Notes: generated from the sequence alone by a model not told the origin. A stretch of 64,000 nt of DNA from Algicola sagamiensis DSM 14643 (GCF_000374485.1 NZ_KB894491.1:186546-250545); one strand, 5' to 3'. Shown: positions 15,445 to 24,711, counted from the stretch's first letter. Numbers and translations are program-made.

Positions 15445-16560
15445 ATGAAAATCGCTATCATCGGTGCAGGTATCTATGGTTGCCATTTGGCACTGTCTTT
15501 AAAAAATCAACATCATACCGTTCATTTATACGATCGATCTGAGGATATTTTCTCAGGTGCATCCACCTTTAACTCCTGTCGTATTCACAAAGGTTATCAT
15601 TATCCACGCTCTAGCAAAACCAGAATCATGTGCATGCGGGATGAAACAGAGTTTGTGAGGAAATATCCACATCTCATCACTCAGGATAGTCCCAAAATAT
15701 TTTGCGTTGCAGACGACGCGAAAACACTCCTTGATTTTGGAACGATGGAAACCATTTTGACAGGCACAGCCTTGCCATTCGAGCGCCTCAGTCAATCGCG
15801 TATTGAACAGCTTGGGTTTCAAAATGTTGAAGGTGGATTTCTTGTATACGAAAGTATTCTCATGGTCGATAAAGCTAAATCATGGTTTCTCGAGGAACTA
15901 AAGCAAAAGGATGTGCATCTTTACCTCAATCATTCAATCCAAGAACTTGGAACAACTTTCGAAAACAGCATCCAGCTCAATGCCCAAGACTATGACCTCG
16001 TGATTAATTGCACTTATAGCCAATTATTTCCTCCATTGAATATCAGACATGATCCCTATTATGACCTATGCTTTTCGCTCATTCTTGCCAATCGATATGA
16101 TGATGCTCCCGCACTCAGCTTTGGTATTTTCGATGGACAATACCCAAGTTTGGAACCATTCGGATATGCACTTGCACCAGAGAAATATGTAGCCCATGAA
16201 GGGAAGCAGATTTTCCAGCTTTTTCATGTTGAGCACACAAGTGCTGCGCAGTTTCAGTGCATCCATCAAGCAAGATCAGCCTTAACGAACGGATTATCAC
16301 AAGAAACTCAGGAAAATCTGACAGAAAAAATGTTGTCGCATACTTGTCATTTTTATCCAGACTTTCGTCACCAATTTGATGTCATTGGAACACAGCTTTC
16401 CTTAAAAACAAAGATTAGAGATCTTAGCGATAGCCGCCCACTACTCGTGTATCAGGAGCACGCTTACCACTCAAGGTTGATTCAAGTATTTTCCTCAAAA
16501 CTTACATCCATAATGAGTGCAGAAAAGCAGGTGCAAGCGATAATTGAATCAATGAATTGA
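15445..16560 (+). CDS. FAD-dependent oxidoreductase (DAO-like)
   Basis: 371 residues. An N-terminal dinucleotide-binding motif IGAGIYGCHLALSL is followed by an acidic strand end (YDR) and a GASTFNSCRIHKGYHYPRS segment typical of FAD-dependent amine/amino-acid oxidases of the DAO superfamily. No signal peptide. It is the last gene of a plus-strand run and faces a minus-strand orphan gene. Substrate unknown; the sequence is distinct from the DadA-like protein at 20582. Confidence 0.75.
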   Translation: MKIAIIGAGIYGCHLALSLKNQHHTVHLYDRSEDIFSGASTFNSCRIHKGYHYPRSSKTRIMCMRDETEFVRKYPHLITQDSPKIFCVADDAKTLLDFGTMETILTGTALPFERLSQSRIEQLGFQNVEGGFLVYESILMVDKAKSWFLEELKQKDVHLYLNHSIQELGTTFENSIQLNAQDYDLVINCTYSQLFPPLNIRHDPYYDLCFSLILANRYDDAPALSFGIFDGQYPSLEPFGYALAPEKYVAHEGKQIFQLFHVEHTSAAQFQCIHQARSALTNGLSQETQENLTEKMLSHTCHFYPDFRHQFDVIGTQLSLKTKIRDLSDSRPLLVYQEHAYHSRLIQVFSSKLTSIMSAEKQVQAIIESMN

Positions 16561-16592
16561 CTGACCCTCGGCACAAATTGAGTTTGAATTTA

Positions 16593-16618
16593 ACTTGGCA
16601 GCACATCGTCTGCCAAGT
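16593..16618. terminator. Hairpin between convergent genes
   Basis: A perfect 9-bp stem ACTTGGCAG/CTGCCAAGT with an 8-nt loop between the FAD enzyme and the convergent gene at 16639. No clear T-run on either strand; a weak terminator at best. Confidence 0.45.
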
Positions 16619-16638
16619 GAGTGAGAGACATGATACGA

Positions 16639-17244
16639 TTAACGGTTTCGCATCATTATTCGTTCTTGTTTAATCGCTGCTCGATCTTTGATATTTGTAT
16701 GTTCTTTATGCGCCTGACTCAACTGTTCTCGCTCCGCTTGATTCTTAACGGGTACAAACGGATTGCGAGATTTATGTAAAACATGATTCCCTTCACGCTC
16801 AACAAGTGCACCATTTCGTCCATCATTTCTCATCGAATATTCTGGATGCTTCCGAACAGCCTCACGTCCTATATTCGCCTGAATTTTATGTTCCTGCGTA
16901 ATATGCCCATAGCTACCACTATTTGAGCGATAGTAAACCGTTGGACGTTGACCCGGGCAACTCGTCGTTCCGATAATGTTTTTGGTCTGGTAGAGTCGTT
17001 CGCTCTGCTCTTGTTTTGTTAATACTTTTGGCGTAATTGTAATTTGGTAACCAGCTGATTCCTTCGCTTGCATGATTTTTTCTTTCTCACGGGCAAGAAG
17101 AAACTGTGCTCTTTGTTGTGTCGGTGTCATTTCAACTGTGTTCTTACCGACTTTACTCGCTTTAGATGAACTCGGTTGTGTTACTTCTGTTTGTGTTTGT
17201 TGTGCTGTTGCACTCGTTTGGGAGAGAGACACATTTCCTGGCAT
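16639..17244 (-). CDS. Orphan disordered basic protein
   Basis: 201 residues with CAGGAG 8 nt before the ATG. The first 35 residues are a Ser/Thr/Gln-rich low-complexity region; the rest is polar and basic with a conserved-looking core (GQRPTVYYRSNSGSYGHI) and a Lys/Glu/Arg-rich C-terminal helix. No signal peptide or membrane segment. The composition recalls secreted effector or nucleic-acid-binding proteins, but no family is recognised. It is a single gene between unrelated neighbours. The following 295 bp (17245-17539) hold no further gene. Confidence 0.55.
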   Translation of the reverse strand: MPGNVSLSQTSATAQQTQTEVTQPSSSKASKVGKNTVEMTPTQQRAQFLLAREKEKIMQAKESAGYQITITPKVLTKQEQSERLYQTKNIIGTTSCPGQRPTVYYRSNSGSYGHITQEHKIQANIGREAVRKHPEYSMRNDGRNGALVEREGNHVLHKSRNPFVPVKNQAEREQLSQAHKEHTNIKDRAAIKQERIMMRNR

Positions 17245-17539
17245 TGCAAAACTCCTGCAAAAATAACGTTGCTATTACTACTTTTTTAGTAACTTCATTT
17301 CATAAATTGTTTTATGACATCAATCATTGCTCTCATTTTTTTATTTATCGCTCAGGTATCACAGTTCAACGCAATCGCTTGCGTTTATGGCTGGATAATC
17401 GTTGCCATCCGATTCTTGCATGCTTATTATGGTGTGCCTCGACATCGTATTTATCCGTATTAGAATCGTGCTTAACGTTCTAGCAAAACCCGCTTTGGAG
17501 AACCCTGATGCGAAGTAATCAAACCAAAAGGACTTCATC

Positions 17540-20410
17540 ATGAAACCCAATATTTCACTCATTTTTCTTACTTTTGCATTCGCGATACCGCTGAGCATAA
17601 CGGGTTGTAGTGCACCACAGCAAACTGCCCAATCGACTTCAACGACAAAAACTCCCCCAGAAATCGATATTCAATATGAACAGTTTACCCTCAACAATGG
17701 TTTAAAGGTCATTTTGCATCAAGACAAATCCGATCCAATTGTTGCCATGGCCACGGTTGTCCATGTTGGTTCAAACCGTGAAAAACCGGGCCGAACAGGG
17801 TTTGCTCATTTCTTTGAACACATGTCCTTTAATGATTCTGAAAATGTACCAAAAGGTGCAAACCGAAAGCTGATCCCGGAGCTGGGTGGAACAAGAAATG
17901 GTGGCACATGGAGTGACGGTACCATTTATTATGAAGTCGTTCCAAAAGATGCATTCGATAAATTGTTATGGATCGACTCGGATCGCCTGGGCTATATGAT
18001 CAATACGGTCGATGCAGGTACTTTGGAGCGCGAAAAGCAAGTCGTTAAGAATGAAAAACGCCAGCGCGTTGATAATCGTCCTTATGGGCATGCTGAACAT
18101 GTGATCCGAAAGGCATTATATCCCAAAGGGCATCCTTATAATTGGACTGTCATTGGTGATTTGGAAGATTTACAAGCTGCTACATTGGATGACGTACGTG
18201 AGTTTTATCACCAATTTTATATTCCATCAAATGCCACATTAGTTGTCGCAGGTGATATCGATATCGCGCAAGCAAAGCAAAAAGTAAAAAACTGGTTTGG
18301 AGAAATCAAGCCAGGTCAAGCCATCCCAGCCCTGAAACCCCAACCCGTTCACTTAACAACATCAAAAAAGCTCTACCACTTGGATAATTTTGCGAAAATA
18401 CCTGAGCTTCGGATCACCTATCCAACAATTGAGGAATATACAAAAGATGCTTATGCGCTGGATATTCTAGGACGTATTCTCTCAGACGGAAAACAAGCCG
18501 TGTTATACGACACGATTGTCTCAAAAGAAAAACTGGCACCGAAAGTATTCGCTTACAATCGTTCAGAAGAGCTGGCTGGTACTTTCACTATCTTAGTTCG
18601 GGCAAATGCTGGAACAAAGCTCGATGCTGTGAATAAAGCCGTTGAAACTGCCTTGAATAAATTTGAAATCAATGGCGTCGATAAGCAGCAATTAGAAAGA
18701 GTGAAAGCAGAGAAGGAAACTGCCTTTTACTACGGAATTGAGAGTATCCTCGATAAAGCACTTCAACTTGGGATCTACAACGAGTACGCTGGTTCTGCTG
18801 ATTTCTTCAAGCAAAATATTGCAAATATTCAAGCTGTCACTGCGGATGATGTGATGCGCGTTTACCATCAATATATTAAAAATAAACCAGCAATATACAC
18901 AAGCTTTGTCCCGAAAGACCAAGCGCGTTTGGTCCTGACTAACTCAGTGAAAGCAAATGTCGTTGAAGAAAGTATCACGCCAGGAAACGAACCAGAGTTC
19001 CAGGAAAATGACCAGATCCAGTTCGTAAAAACACCAAGTAAGCTTGATCGTAGCGAACCCCCTTTGACTGAGCTTCCAAAGCTGCAAGTGCCGGATATTT
19101 GGCAGTTTCAAACACCAAATAAAATCCATGTATATGGCATTGACCATAACGAGCTTCCCATTGTGAACTTCAGCTTGAAGATCAAAGGAGGTCAACTTCT
19201 GGACCCCCAAGGAAAAGAAGGCACGGCAATGTTGATGGCTGATTTAATGAACGAGGGTACCCAACTCAAAACACCGACAGAGTTAGAGCAGGCGATTGGT
19301 ATTCTTGGTGCCAGTCTAAATGTCAGTGGTGACCAAGAAAGCATCAGCATTTCTGGTCGCACATTAGCACGTAATTTTGATGCAACTATTTCTATTCTAT
19401 CAGAAATGCTCCTTAAGCCACGATGGGATGCCAAGGAGTTTGAAAAGTTAAAGTCAGCACGTTTAACGCGCATTCAGCAAGAAAAAGGAAATGCTGCGTC
19501 AATAGCCTCAAAGGCGTTTATGATGCAGCTTTATGGAAAAGAGCACCCGGCAGGAATCCCAACAGGCGGTACTACGGATTCTGTGAAAAATATTACGCTG
19601 ACAGATCTAAAAGCCTATTATCGCAATAACCTGTCCTCTCAACTGGCCAGTTTTCATGTTGTCGGGGATGTCTCTCAAGCACAAGTCAAAATGGTGTTAA
19701 GCCGGCTCAATAAATGGAAACAATCTCACGTCGTTCAACCAGCTCTTCCAGAAGCGCCAAAGCATAGTAAACCTGCGGTATACTTCATTGATCTTCCGGA
19801 TGCGAAACAGTCAGTGATATACGTTGGCAAGACGGTAGTTCCAACGGATCATCAAGACTTCTATCCTGTTGTATTTGCAAATACGCGCCTGGGCGGTGGT
19901 ATGAGTGCTCGCTTGGGACAAACATTGAGAATTCAAAAAGGATATACCTATGGCGCTTACAGCAGCGTAAGAAAAGCACTTCGCTACTCAGCACCTTTTA
20001 TCGCGTCCTCTCAGGTCCGTGCAAACGTGACTTTAGAGTCTCTCCAGATATTTAAAGATTTAGTGGGCCGTTACCAAAAAACCTACTTCAATGACGATCT
20101 GAAAACCGCAAAGAATATGACGCTGAAGTCAGATTCTCGTCGTTTTGAAACGACCCGACATCTATTAAAAATGCTGGAAACAATGAGCCAATATGGACGC
20201 AATCATGACTTCATCGAACAACAGCAAGCTTATGTTAAACATGTCACGCTGAATGAGGTGCACAAAGTCATCCATACCTACCTCAACGAACAACAGATGA
20301 TTTACCTGATTGTGGGGGATGCCAAAACACAGCTCATCAGGATCAAAGAACTGGGTTATGGAGAGCCTATTCTGTTGGATATTGATGGTAATATTTTAAT
20401 CAAAGAGTAA
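17540..20410 (+). CDS. M16-family zinc metalloprotease, lipoprotein
   Basis: 956 residues with AAGGA before the ATG. The signal peptide ends in lipobox SITGC (Cys23), so the protein should be membrane-anchored and periplasmic. The N-terminal M16 domain has the inverted zinc motif HFFEH (His90, Glu93, His94) and the distal Glu172 in VVKNEKR. Two M16 repeats, each with a C-terminal half, fill the length; the second lacks the zinc motif, as in PqqL-like bipartite enzymes. It would degrade peptides in the periplasm. Monocistronic. A hairpin follows at 20417. Confidence 0.9.
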   Translation: MKPNISLIFLTFAFAIPLSITGCSAPQQTAQSTSTTKTPPEIDIQYEQFTLNNGLKVILHQDKSDPIVAMATVVHVGSNREKPGRTGFAHFFEHMSFNDSENVPKGANRKLIPELGGTRNGGTWSDGTIYYEVVPKDAFDKLLWIDSDRLGYMINTVDAGTLEREKQVVKNEKRQRVDNRPYGHAEHVIRKALYPKGHPYNWTVIGDLEDLQAATLDDVREFYHQFYIPSNATLVVAGDIDIAQAKQKVKNWFGEIKPGQAIPALKPQPVHLTTSKKLYHLDNFAKIPELRITYPTIEEYTKDAYALDILGRILSDGKQAVLYDTIVSKEKLAPKVFAYNRSEELAGTFTILVRANAGTKLDAVNKAVETALNKFEINGVDKQQLERVKAEKETAFYYGIESILDKALQLGIYNEYAGSADFFKQNIANIQAVTADDVMRVYHQYIKNKPAIYTSFVPKDQARLVLTNSVKANVVEESITPGNEPEFQENDQIQFVKTPSKLDRSEPPLTELPKLQVPDIWQFQTPNKIHVYGIDHNELPIVNFSLKIKGGQLLDPQGKEGTAMLMADLMNEGTQLKTPTELEQAIGILGASLNVSGDQESISISGRTLARNFDATISILSEMLLKPRWDAKEFEKLKSARLTRIQQEKGNAASIASKAFMMQLYGKEHPAGIPTGGTTDSVKNITLTDLKAYYRNNLSSQLASFHVVGDVSQAQVKMVLSRLNKWKQSHVVQPALPEAPKHSKPAVYFIDLPDAKQSVIYVGKTVVPTDHQDFYPVVFANTRLGGGMSARLGQTLRIQKGYTYGAYSSVRKALRYSAPFIASSQVRANVTLESLQIFKDLVGRYQKTYFNDDLKTAKNMTLKSDSRRFETTRHLLKMLETMSQYGRNHDFIEQQQAYVKHVTLNEVHKVIHTYLNEQQMIYLIVGDAKTQLIRIKELGYGEPILLDIDGNILIKE

Positions 20411-20416
20411 AAATAC

Positions 20417-20443
20417 ACCGCTGTGTCTCTATGATACAGCGGT
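20417..20443 (+). terminator. Hairpin after the M16 protease gene
   Basis: An 8-bp stem ACCGCTGT/ACAGCGGT with an 11-nt loop, 6 bp after the stop. No T-run follows, so it is a weak or Rho-assisted terminator. Confidence 0.4.
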
Positions 20444-20511
20444 ATCACCCTGACCTGATAGCAGCGCTCTTTCCGTCCCTGCTATTCCTAATTGAATAAA
20501 ATCCCAGCTAA

Positions 20512-20523
20512 ATTGTATACAAT
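20512..20523. promoter_or_regulatory. GntR-type palindromic operator
   Basis: ATTGTATACAAT is a perfect 12-bp palindrome whose core TTGTATACAA is typical of GntR (FCD-subfamily) operators. It overlaps the -35 box of the promoter proposed for the DadA-like/DapA-like pair, which suggests repression. No GntR gene is in the window. Confidence 0.5.
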
Positions 20524-20541
20524 ATGCAATTCCCATATTAT
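20513..20541 (+). promoter_or_regulatory. Promoter of the DadA-like/DapA-like operon
   Basis: TTGTAT (20513-20518), 17-bp spacer, TATTAT (20536-20541). It is 40 bp upstream of the GTG start at 20582, and the GntR-type palindrome covers the -35 element. Confidence 0.5.
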
Positions 20542-20581
20542 AGTCTTTGTACATTAAATCCATCCAAAAAGAGACAAACAG

Positions 20582-21844
20582 GTGAATACTATCCATGACA
20601 TTGTTGTGGTTGGTGGTGGCGTCATCGGCACAAGCTGTGCACTCGTTCTTCAGCAAGCAGGCGCACGAGTACTGTTACTTGAAGGGGATACAATTGGTTC
20701 CGGTGCTTCCGCGGGCAATGCGGGACATATTGCGACAGAACAAATCTTTCCGCTCGCTTCACTTGAGATCATGTTGCAGCTACCCAGAATGCTCCTTGAT
20801 CCGCTCGGTCCTTTACGTATTGATTTAAAGTACTTCCCAAAAGCGCTCCCCTGGTTGACACAACTCATACTTAACATGCGTCCCAGCGCGCAACTCAGCC
20901 AAATTCGTGCTTTAACGGCTTTAAATAATGCCAGCTTGAGCGCCTGGCGAGATCTGCTTGGCTCGATTCAACAGCCAAACCTATTGATTGAAAAAGGCTC
21001 ACTCATGGTCTTTGAAAAAGAGCATACAAAGGCCAAGCTGACTCGGTATAAAAACAAGCTTCGTGATCGCGGTATTGAAGTCAATACACTGGATGCACAC
21101 ACACTACAAGAAAAAGTACCTTCTCTCAGTAAACAATTGCTTGGCGCATTGGAGTTCCCGCAAACCGGCCATGTTGTCGATCCATTATCCCTTGTGAATC
21201 AGCTTTTTCGCAGTGGACAAGCCCTTGGACTTGAGTATGAACACGCGAAAGTCCTCGATGCACGAAGGACAACAGTTGGTGTTGAACTTCATACAACAAA
21301 TGGGGTGATCCCTTGTTCCCGGGTGCTCATTGCGAATGGTGTTCATGCGAAGCCGCTTGTTCAATCTCTGACTGGGATCCATGTCCCTCTAGAAGCAGAG
21401 CGTGGTTATCATTTAATGCTTCCCGGTGAAAAAAATACATTACCTTGTGCTGTCACTTCAGCTGAAAGAAAGTTCATCATGACACCGCTGAATGGCGGGC
21501 TTCGACTTGCGGGCACTGTTGAATTTGCTGGCATAGAACGAGAAGCAGACATGCGCCGGGCATTTGTTCTTGAACAGCACGCACAACAATTATTTAATCA
21601 TCGGCTCAACATGCATCAAGCTTCACCTTGGATGGGAAGAAGGCCCTCCCTGCCTGATTCCCTCCCTGTTATTGATGCATATGGGCATGATCGTCGTGTA
21701 CTTTTTGCATTTGGTCATCAACATTTGGGCCTGACGCAAGCTGCCATGACAGCGCAGCTCATTTTGCAGCTTTATCGAAATGAATCGCCTGCGATTGACC
21801 TAAAACCATTTCGTGTCAGTCGATTTCAAAAAACACAATTTTAA
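20582..21844 (+). CDS. DadA-like FAD-dependent D-amino-acid dehydrogenase
   Basis: 420 residues from a GTG start. The N-terminus has the FAD motif VVVGGGVIGTSCALVLQQAG and GSGASAGNAGHIA; the C-terminus has the DAO-family GRRPSLPDSLPVIDA and FGHQHLGLTQA motifs. The family deaminates D-amino acids to 2-oxo or imino acids, passing electrons to the respiratory chain. It is followed 44 bp later by a DapA-family aldolase/deaminase. The pairing matches the D-hydroxyproline branch (D-hydroxyproline dehydrogenase plus pyrroline-hydroxycarboxylate deaminase), but the epimerase and semialdehyde dehydrogenase are absent, so the substrate is uncertain. Confidence 0.82.
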   Translation: MNTIHDIVVVGGGVIGTSCALVLQQAGARVLLLEGDTIGSGASAGNAGHIATEQIFPLASLEIMLQLPRMLLDPLGPLRIDLKYFPKALPWLTQLILNMRPSAQLSQIRALTALNNASLSAWRDLLGSIQQPNLLIEKGSLMVFEKEHTKAKLTRYKNKLRDRGIEVNTLDAHTLQEKVPSLSKQLLGALEFPQTGHVVDPLSLVNQLFRSGQALGLEYEHAKVLDARRTTVGVELHTTNGVIPCSRVLIANGVHAKPLVQSLTGIHVPLEAERGYHLMLPGEKNTLPCAVTSAERKFIMTPLNGGLRLAGTVEFAGIEREADMRRAFVLEQHAQQLFNHRLNMHQASPWMGRRPSLPDSLPVIDAYGHDRRVLFAFGHQHLGLTQAAMTAQLILQLYRNESPAIDLKPFRVSRFQKTQF

Positions 21845-21888
21845 GCTCATTGAATTCAAACAACTTGATTTAAAATTTCGGAGGCAAT

Positions 21889-22770
21889 ATGAAACTACAG
21901 GGTATTTATGTGCCAGTGATCACACCATTTGATCATGAGGAAAAAATCAATTTCCGTGCATTATCTTCCCTCATTGAATTACAGATCAACGCAGGTGTTA
22001 GCGGTATTATTGCCTCGGGAACAACAGGAGAGTCGTATGCATTGAGTCAGAAAGAACAGCACGATGTTATGGCACATATTGCCAATGTCGTTGATCAGCG
22101 TGTGCAACTGATTGCAGGAGTCAATGATACATGTACAGCAGGTTCGATTGAAAAAGCCAAACAAGCAAAAGCACTCGGATACCAAGGACTGATGCTTGCA
22201 CCACCTGCGTATTGTTTACCCAGCCAGTCAGAAATCATTTATCACTATCAATCGGTGAGTGAAGCGGTGGATCTTCCCATCATTATGTATAATTTCCCAG
22301 CCAGAACTGGCGTCGAAATTTCGTTGGAGACGGTTCACGAACTCAGCTTTGATGCCAATATTATTGGCATCAAAGAAAGCAGTGGTGATTTTAGTCGAGC
22401 CATTGCACTCCTGAGCCAATCAAAGGATGACTTTTCCGTAGTCTGTGGTTCTGATGATCAAGCAGCAGATTACTTTTACTGGGGAGCCAAAGCTTGGATA
22501 GCAGGAGCTGCGAATTTCTTGCCTGAGCTACATGTCGAAATCTATCACGCGGGTATAGAAGAGCGATATGTTGAAATGAAAAAGTGGATGAAACAATTAC
22601 TGCCTATTGTCCAGCACATGGAGTCAGAAAACTACAACCAAAAAGCAAAACTTGGTTGTCAATTCCGAGGGGTTTCTACAGGAAATACACGCCCACCGTT
22701 ACAATCCATTTCGGATCATGAAAAAGAAAATTACCTGAGTCTATTAGACCGAGTCTTTCACCCGGCCTGA
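21889..22770 (+). CDS. DapA-family Schiff-base lyase/deaminase
   Basis: 293 residues; GGAGG precedes the ATG. DHDPS/NAL superfamily barrel with GTTGES (44-49), catalytic Tyr134 (MYNFPARTG) and Schiff-base Lys162 (IGIKESS). Pairing with an amino-acid dehydrogenase rather than lysine genes argues against a biosynthetic DapA. A role in hydroxyproline breakdown (pyrroline-4-hydroxy-2-carboxylate deaminase) or 2-keto-3-deoxy-acid cleavage is more likely. It is likely in one operon with 20582 and converges on the gene at 22789. Confidence 0.82.
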   Translation: MKLQGIYVPVITPFDHEEKINFRALSSLIELQINAGVSGIIASGTTGESYALSQKEQHDVMAHIANVVDQRVQLIAGVNDTCTAGSIEKAKQAKALGYQGLMLAPPAYCLPSQSEIIYHYQSVSEAVDLPIIMYNFPARTGVEISLETVHELSFDANIIGIKESSGDFSRAIALLSQSKDDFSVVCGSDDQAADYFYWGAKAWIAGAANFLPELHVEIYHAGIEERYVEMKKWMKQLLPIVQHMESENYNQKAKLGCQFRGVSTGNTRPPLQSISDHEKENYLSLLDRVFHPA

Positions 22771-22788
22771 TCGTATCGTTTAAAGCGA

Positions 22789-23322
22789 TTAATTGAAACC
22801 GACCTCACCTCTGGCTTTTAAGCTTGCTTTGAGGTCTTTCACCATATCTTTCTTAATTTCTTCCAGCTTTGGTGTCACCTTCAATAACGCAAGTTGCATT
22901 TGACGCATTGCCGTGCGGTTCAAACTGGGCAATTTGTTCAAAGCCTTTTTGCCTAGGGGAGATTGATAGAAAGCAGTCAATCGTTGCAGCTCATTGAGTT
23001 GAAACTCTTCAGCATAAGCATACATAATTTGTGTGCGAACTTTTTTCCAAGCCAGTGCTTCTCGGATCACATTTGCAGTTTCTGCTTTGGACTGCTTGGC
23101 AATTGCATTTTCATTATCAGATGGTTGAAGGCCAGATAATTCTCTTTGAAAAGTTGCTTCTAAATCACTATCCATCTGGTCTAGATATTGTTCGTAAACT
23201 AAATCTGAACCCATGACTTTCAATAATTTCTCAGCCGCAGCAAGCTGTTCAGGTGTCGCTGCTGCCATGACTGACGAAGAGAGTAAACAAAAAAGAACAA
23301 GCAAAACGTGTAATGCCTTCAC
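22789..23322 (-). CDS. DUF2059-type exported protein
   Basis: 177 residues from GTG 23322, chosen because AGGAG lies 5 nt before it and a signal peptide (ALHVLLVLFCLLSSSVMAAA) then starts the protein; an upstream frame extension has no such signal. The mature part is helical, with a C-terminal region (AFYQSPLGKKALNKLPSLNRTAM) typical of DUF2059 proteins. It is expected in the periplasm. Function unknown. It is a single gene, convergent with the DapA-like gene with only 18 bp between. Confidence 0.72.
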   Translation of the reverse strand: MKALHVLLVLFCLLSSSVMAAATPEQLAAAEKLLKVMGSDLVYEQYLDQMDSDLEATFQRELSGLQPSDNENAIAKQSKAETANVIREALAWKKVRTQIMYAYAEEFQLNELQRLTAFYQSPLGKKALNKLPSLNRTAMRQMQLALLKVTPKLEEIKKDMVKDLKASLKARGEVGFN

Positions 23323-23623
23323 AGCGACTCCTAGACCTAGAGATTTTTTATCGAACCATTTTAAAGCTAGCGCATTATATAGAATCCAACCAAAGCTTGT
23401 AAAATATATGTTTCCACGCCAGTGTCCACTTATGTTACTCGGGAGAACTATTTCGATCAATATACAAACATAATCAAAGAAATGAGGAATACGCATCAAC
23501 GGAAACCACCAATAAATAAAACTAAAGACTGACTCTTAATTGTGTTAATTACTCCTTTGAATTAGAATCCCCGCCGTATTTTTTTCTTATATGATAGAAA
23601 AGTTGTATTTACCTAGGATTAAA

Positions 23624-24208
23624 ATGAAAACTAAGTCACTCGCAGTCGCTATACTTCTTGCAACGACCAGCTCACAATCGTTCGCAAAAAATAACTTCTC
23701 CAAATTTTACGCTGGATTCGGCTTCCAGATGGGAGACCTTCAGTTAGATGAAAACCGTGAAAACGCAAAGTTAGGCGCGATCAAACTGGAAGCTGGATAT
23801 GATTTTATTCCATATTTAGGCCTCGAAGCACATGCAATTATCAACACGCGAAGTGATGATGTCCTCATCAATGATGATGGTGGTGCGCCACAAGGAAAAA
23901 CAGAGTTCAGTTATCATGGGCTTTCATTGTTCGCAAAAGGGACATTTCCAATCAAGCATGTTGCAAGTATCTATGGGTTAGCTGGTGGAACGCGTGGAAA
24001 GTTCGATACGGACTACAAGGACAATAACAACGCTAAATTTAATGAAAAAGTATCCGATTATGAGTGGAGCTTTGCCTATGGACTTGGTATGGATTTACAT
24101 CTGACACCAAGAGCAAAACTTGGGTTGGAGGCTATTCGTTATTTTGATAAGAAAGAGTTTATTGGACAGTATAATGGTCTCAACCTGACGTTTAGTTACA
24201 ATTTCTAA
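23624..24208 (+). CDS. Small outer-membrane beta-barrel protein
   Basis: 194 residues from ATG 23624 (AGGA 5 nt upstream), giving a clean signal peptide ending SQSFA. The mature chain alternates polar and aromatic residues in strands and ends in a terminal Phe (LTFSYNF), the usual signature of OmpA/OmpW-like eight-stranded porin-like proteins. It likely sits in the outer membrane. No substrate can be named. Monocistronic. Confidence 0.78.
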   Translation: MKTKSLAVAILLATTSSQSFAKNNFSKFYAGFGFQMGDLQLDENRENAKLGAIKLEAGYDFIPYLGLEAHAIINTRSDDVLINDDGGAPQGKTEFSYHGLSLFAKGTFPIKHVASIYGLAGGTRGKFDTDYKDNNNAKFNEKVSDYEWSFAYGLGMDLHLTPRAKLGLEAIRYFDKKEFIGQYNGLNLTFSYNF

Positions 24209-24278
24209 CAGCCACTCTCTCCAGCACTTATTTCTTAACCATGACTACATTTTTGTCATCATGTGCTTTGAAAACAAC

Positions 24279-24304
24279 GAAGAGGTGGCATTGTTCACCT
24301 CTTC
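24279..24304 (-). terminator. Terminator between convergent genes
   Basis: A perfect 9-bp stem GAAGAGGTG/CACCTCTTC with an 8-nt loop; on the minus strand GTTGTTTTC follows. It could end the pdxH/small-protein transcript. 24305-24467 shows no gene. Confidence 0.55.
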
Positions 24305-24467
24305 AAAGATAAGCTTAAGCTTCTAGGGTCTGTCGATTTCCATTCTTAGGGCACTGCAAAGCATTTGAAACTTCTTTCAGGGCGCCACTTGCCGAACGTT
24401 CAAAGTTTTTGGTCGTCGGTCAAAACATAAGTTTCAAATGGTTGTAAGTGTACATGGGGTAATGTAA

Positions 24468-24617
24468 TCACTTCCTCTTGCTAGACTGGAATGAAATTTC
24501 TGGTTCACCAATCGCTGGGAGCCAACGGTTTGGTCCAGACATATCATGATCGGTGCCTGTAATCATATTCTGATCAAGCGTAATCAGCTCATGGTGTGGA
24601 TGTTGTTGTGATGTCAT
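24468..24617 (-). CDS. 49-aa hypothetical protein downstream of pdxH
   Basis: ATG 24617 is preceded by GGGGA with 9-nt spacing and encodes 49 residues starting MTSQQHPHHEL, polar and without a membrane segment. It lies about 95 bp after pdxH in the same direction, and may share its transcript. Its ribosome-binding site sits in one arm of a perfect 12-bp inverted repeat (24618-24684). Not recognised. Confidence 0.45.
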   Translation of the reverse strand: MTSQQHPHHELITLDQNMITGTDHDMSGPNRWLPAIGEPEISFQSSKRK

Positions 24618-24684
24618 GTTGATTTCCCCAAAATTTGGTATGCCCAAAATTTGCGACGGGGAAATTTGCGACGGGGAAATCAAC
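24618..24684 (-). promoter_or_regulatory. 12-bp inverted repeat with 15-bp direct repeats enclosing a ribosome-binding site
   Basis: GTTGATTTCCCC (24618-24629) and GGGGAAATCAAC (24673-24684) are perfect inverted repeats. Between them a 15-bp unit AAATTTGCGACGGGG is repeated twice in tandem (24647-24676), overlapping the right arm. On the minus strand the arm next to the 49-aa ORF contains its GGGGA ribosome-binding site, so folding would hide it. Confidence 0.6.
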
Positions 24685-24711
24685 AGATTGTGAAATCTAT
24701 TCAGTTGAATT

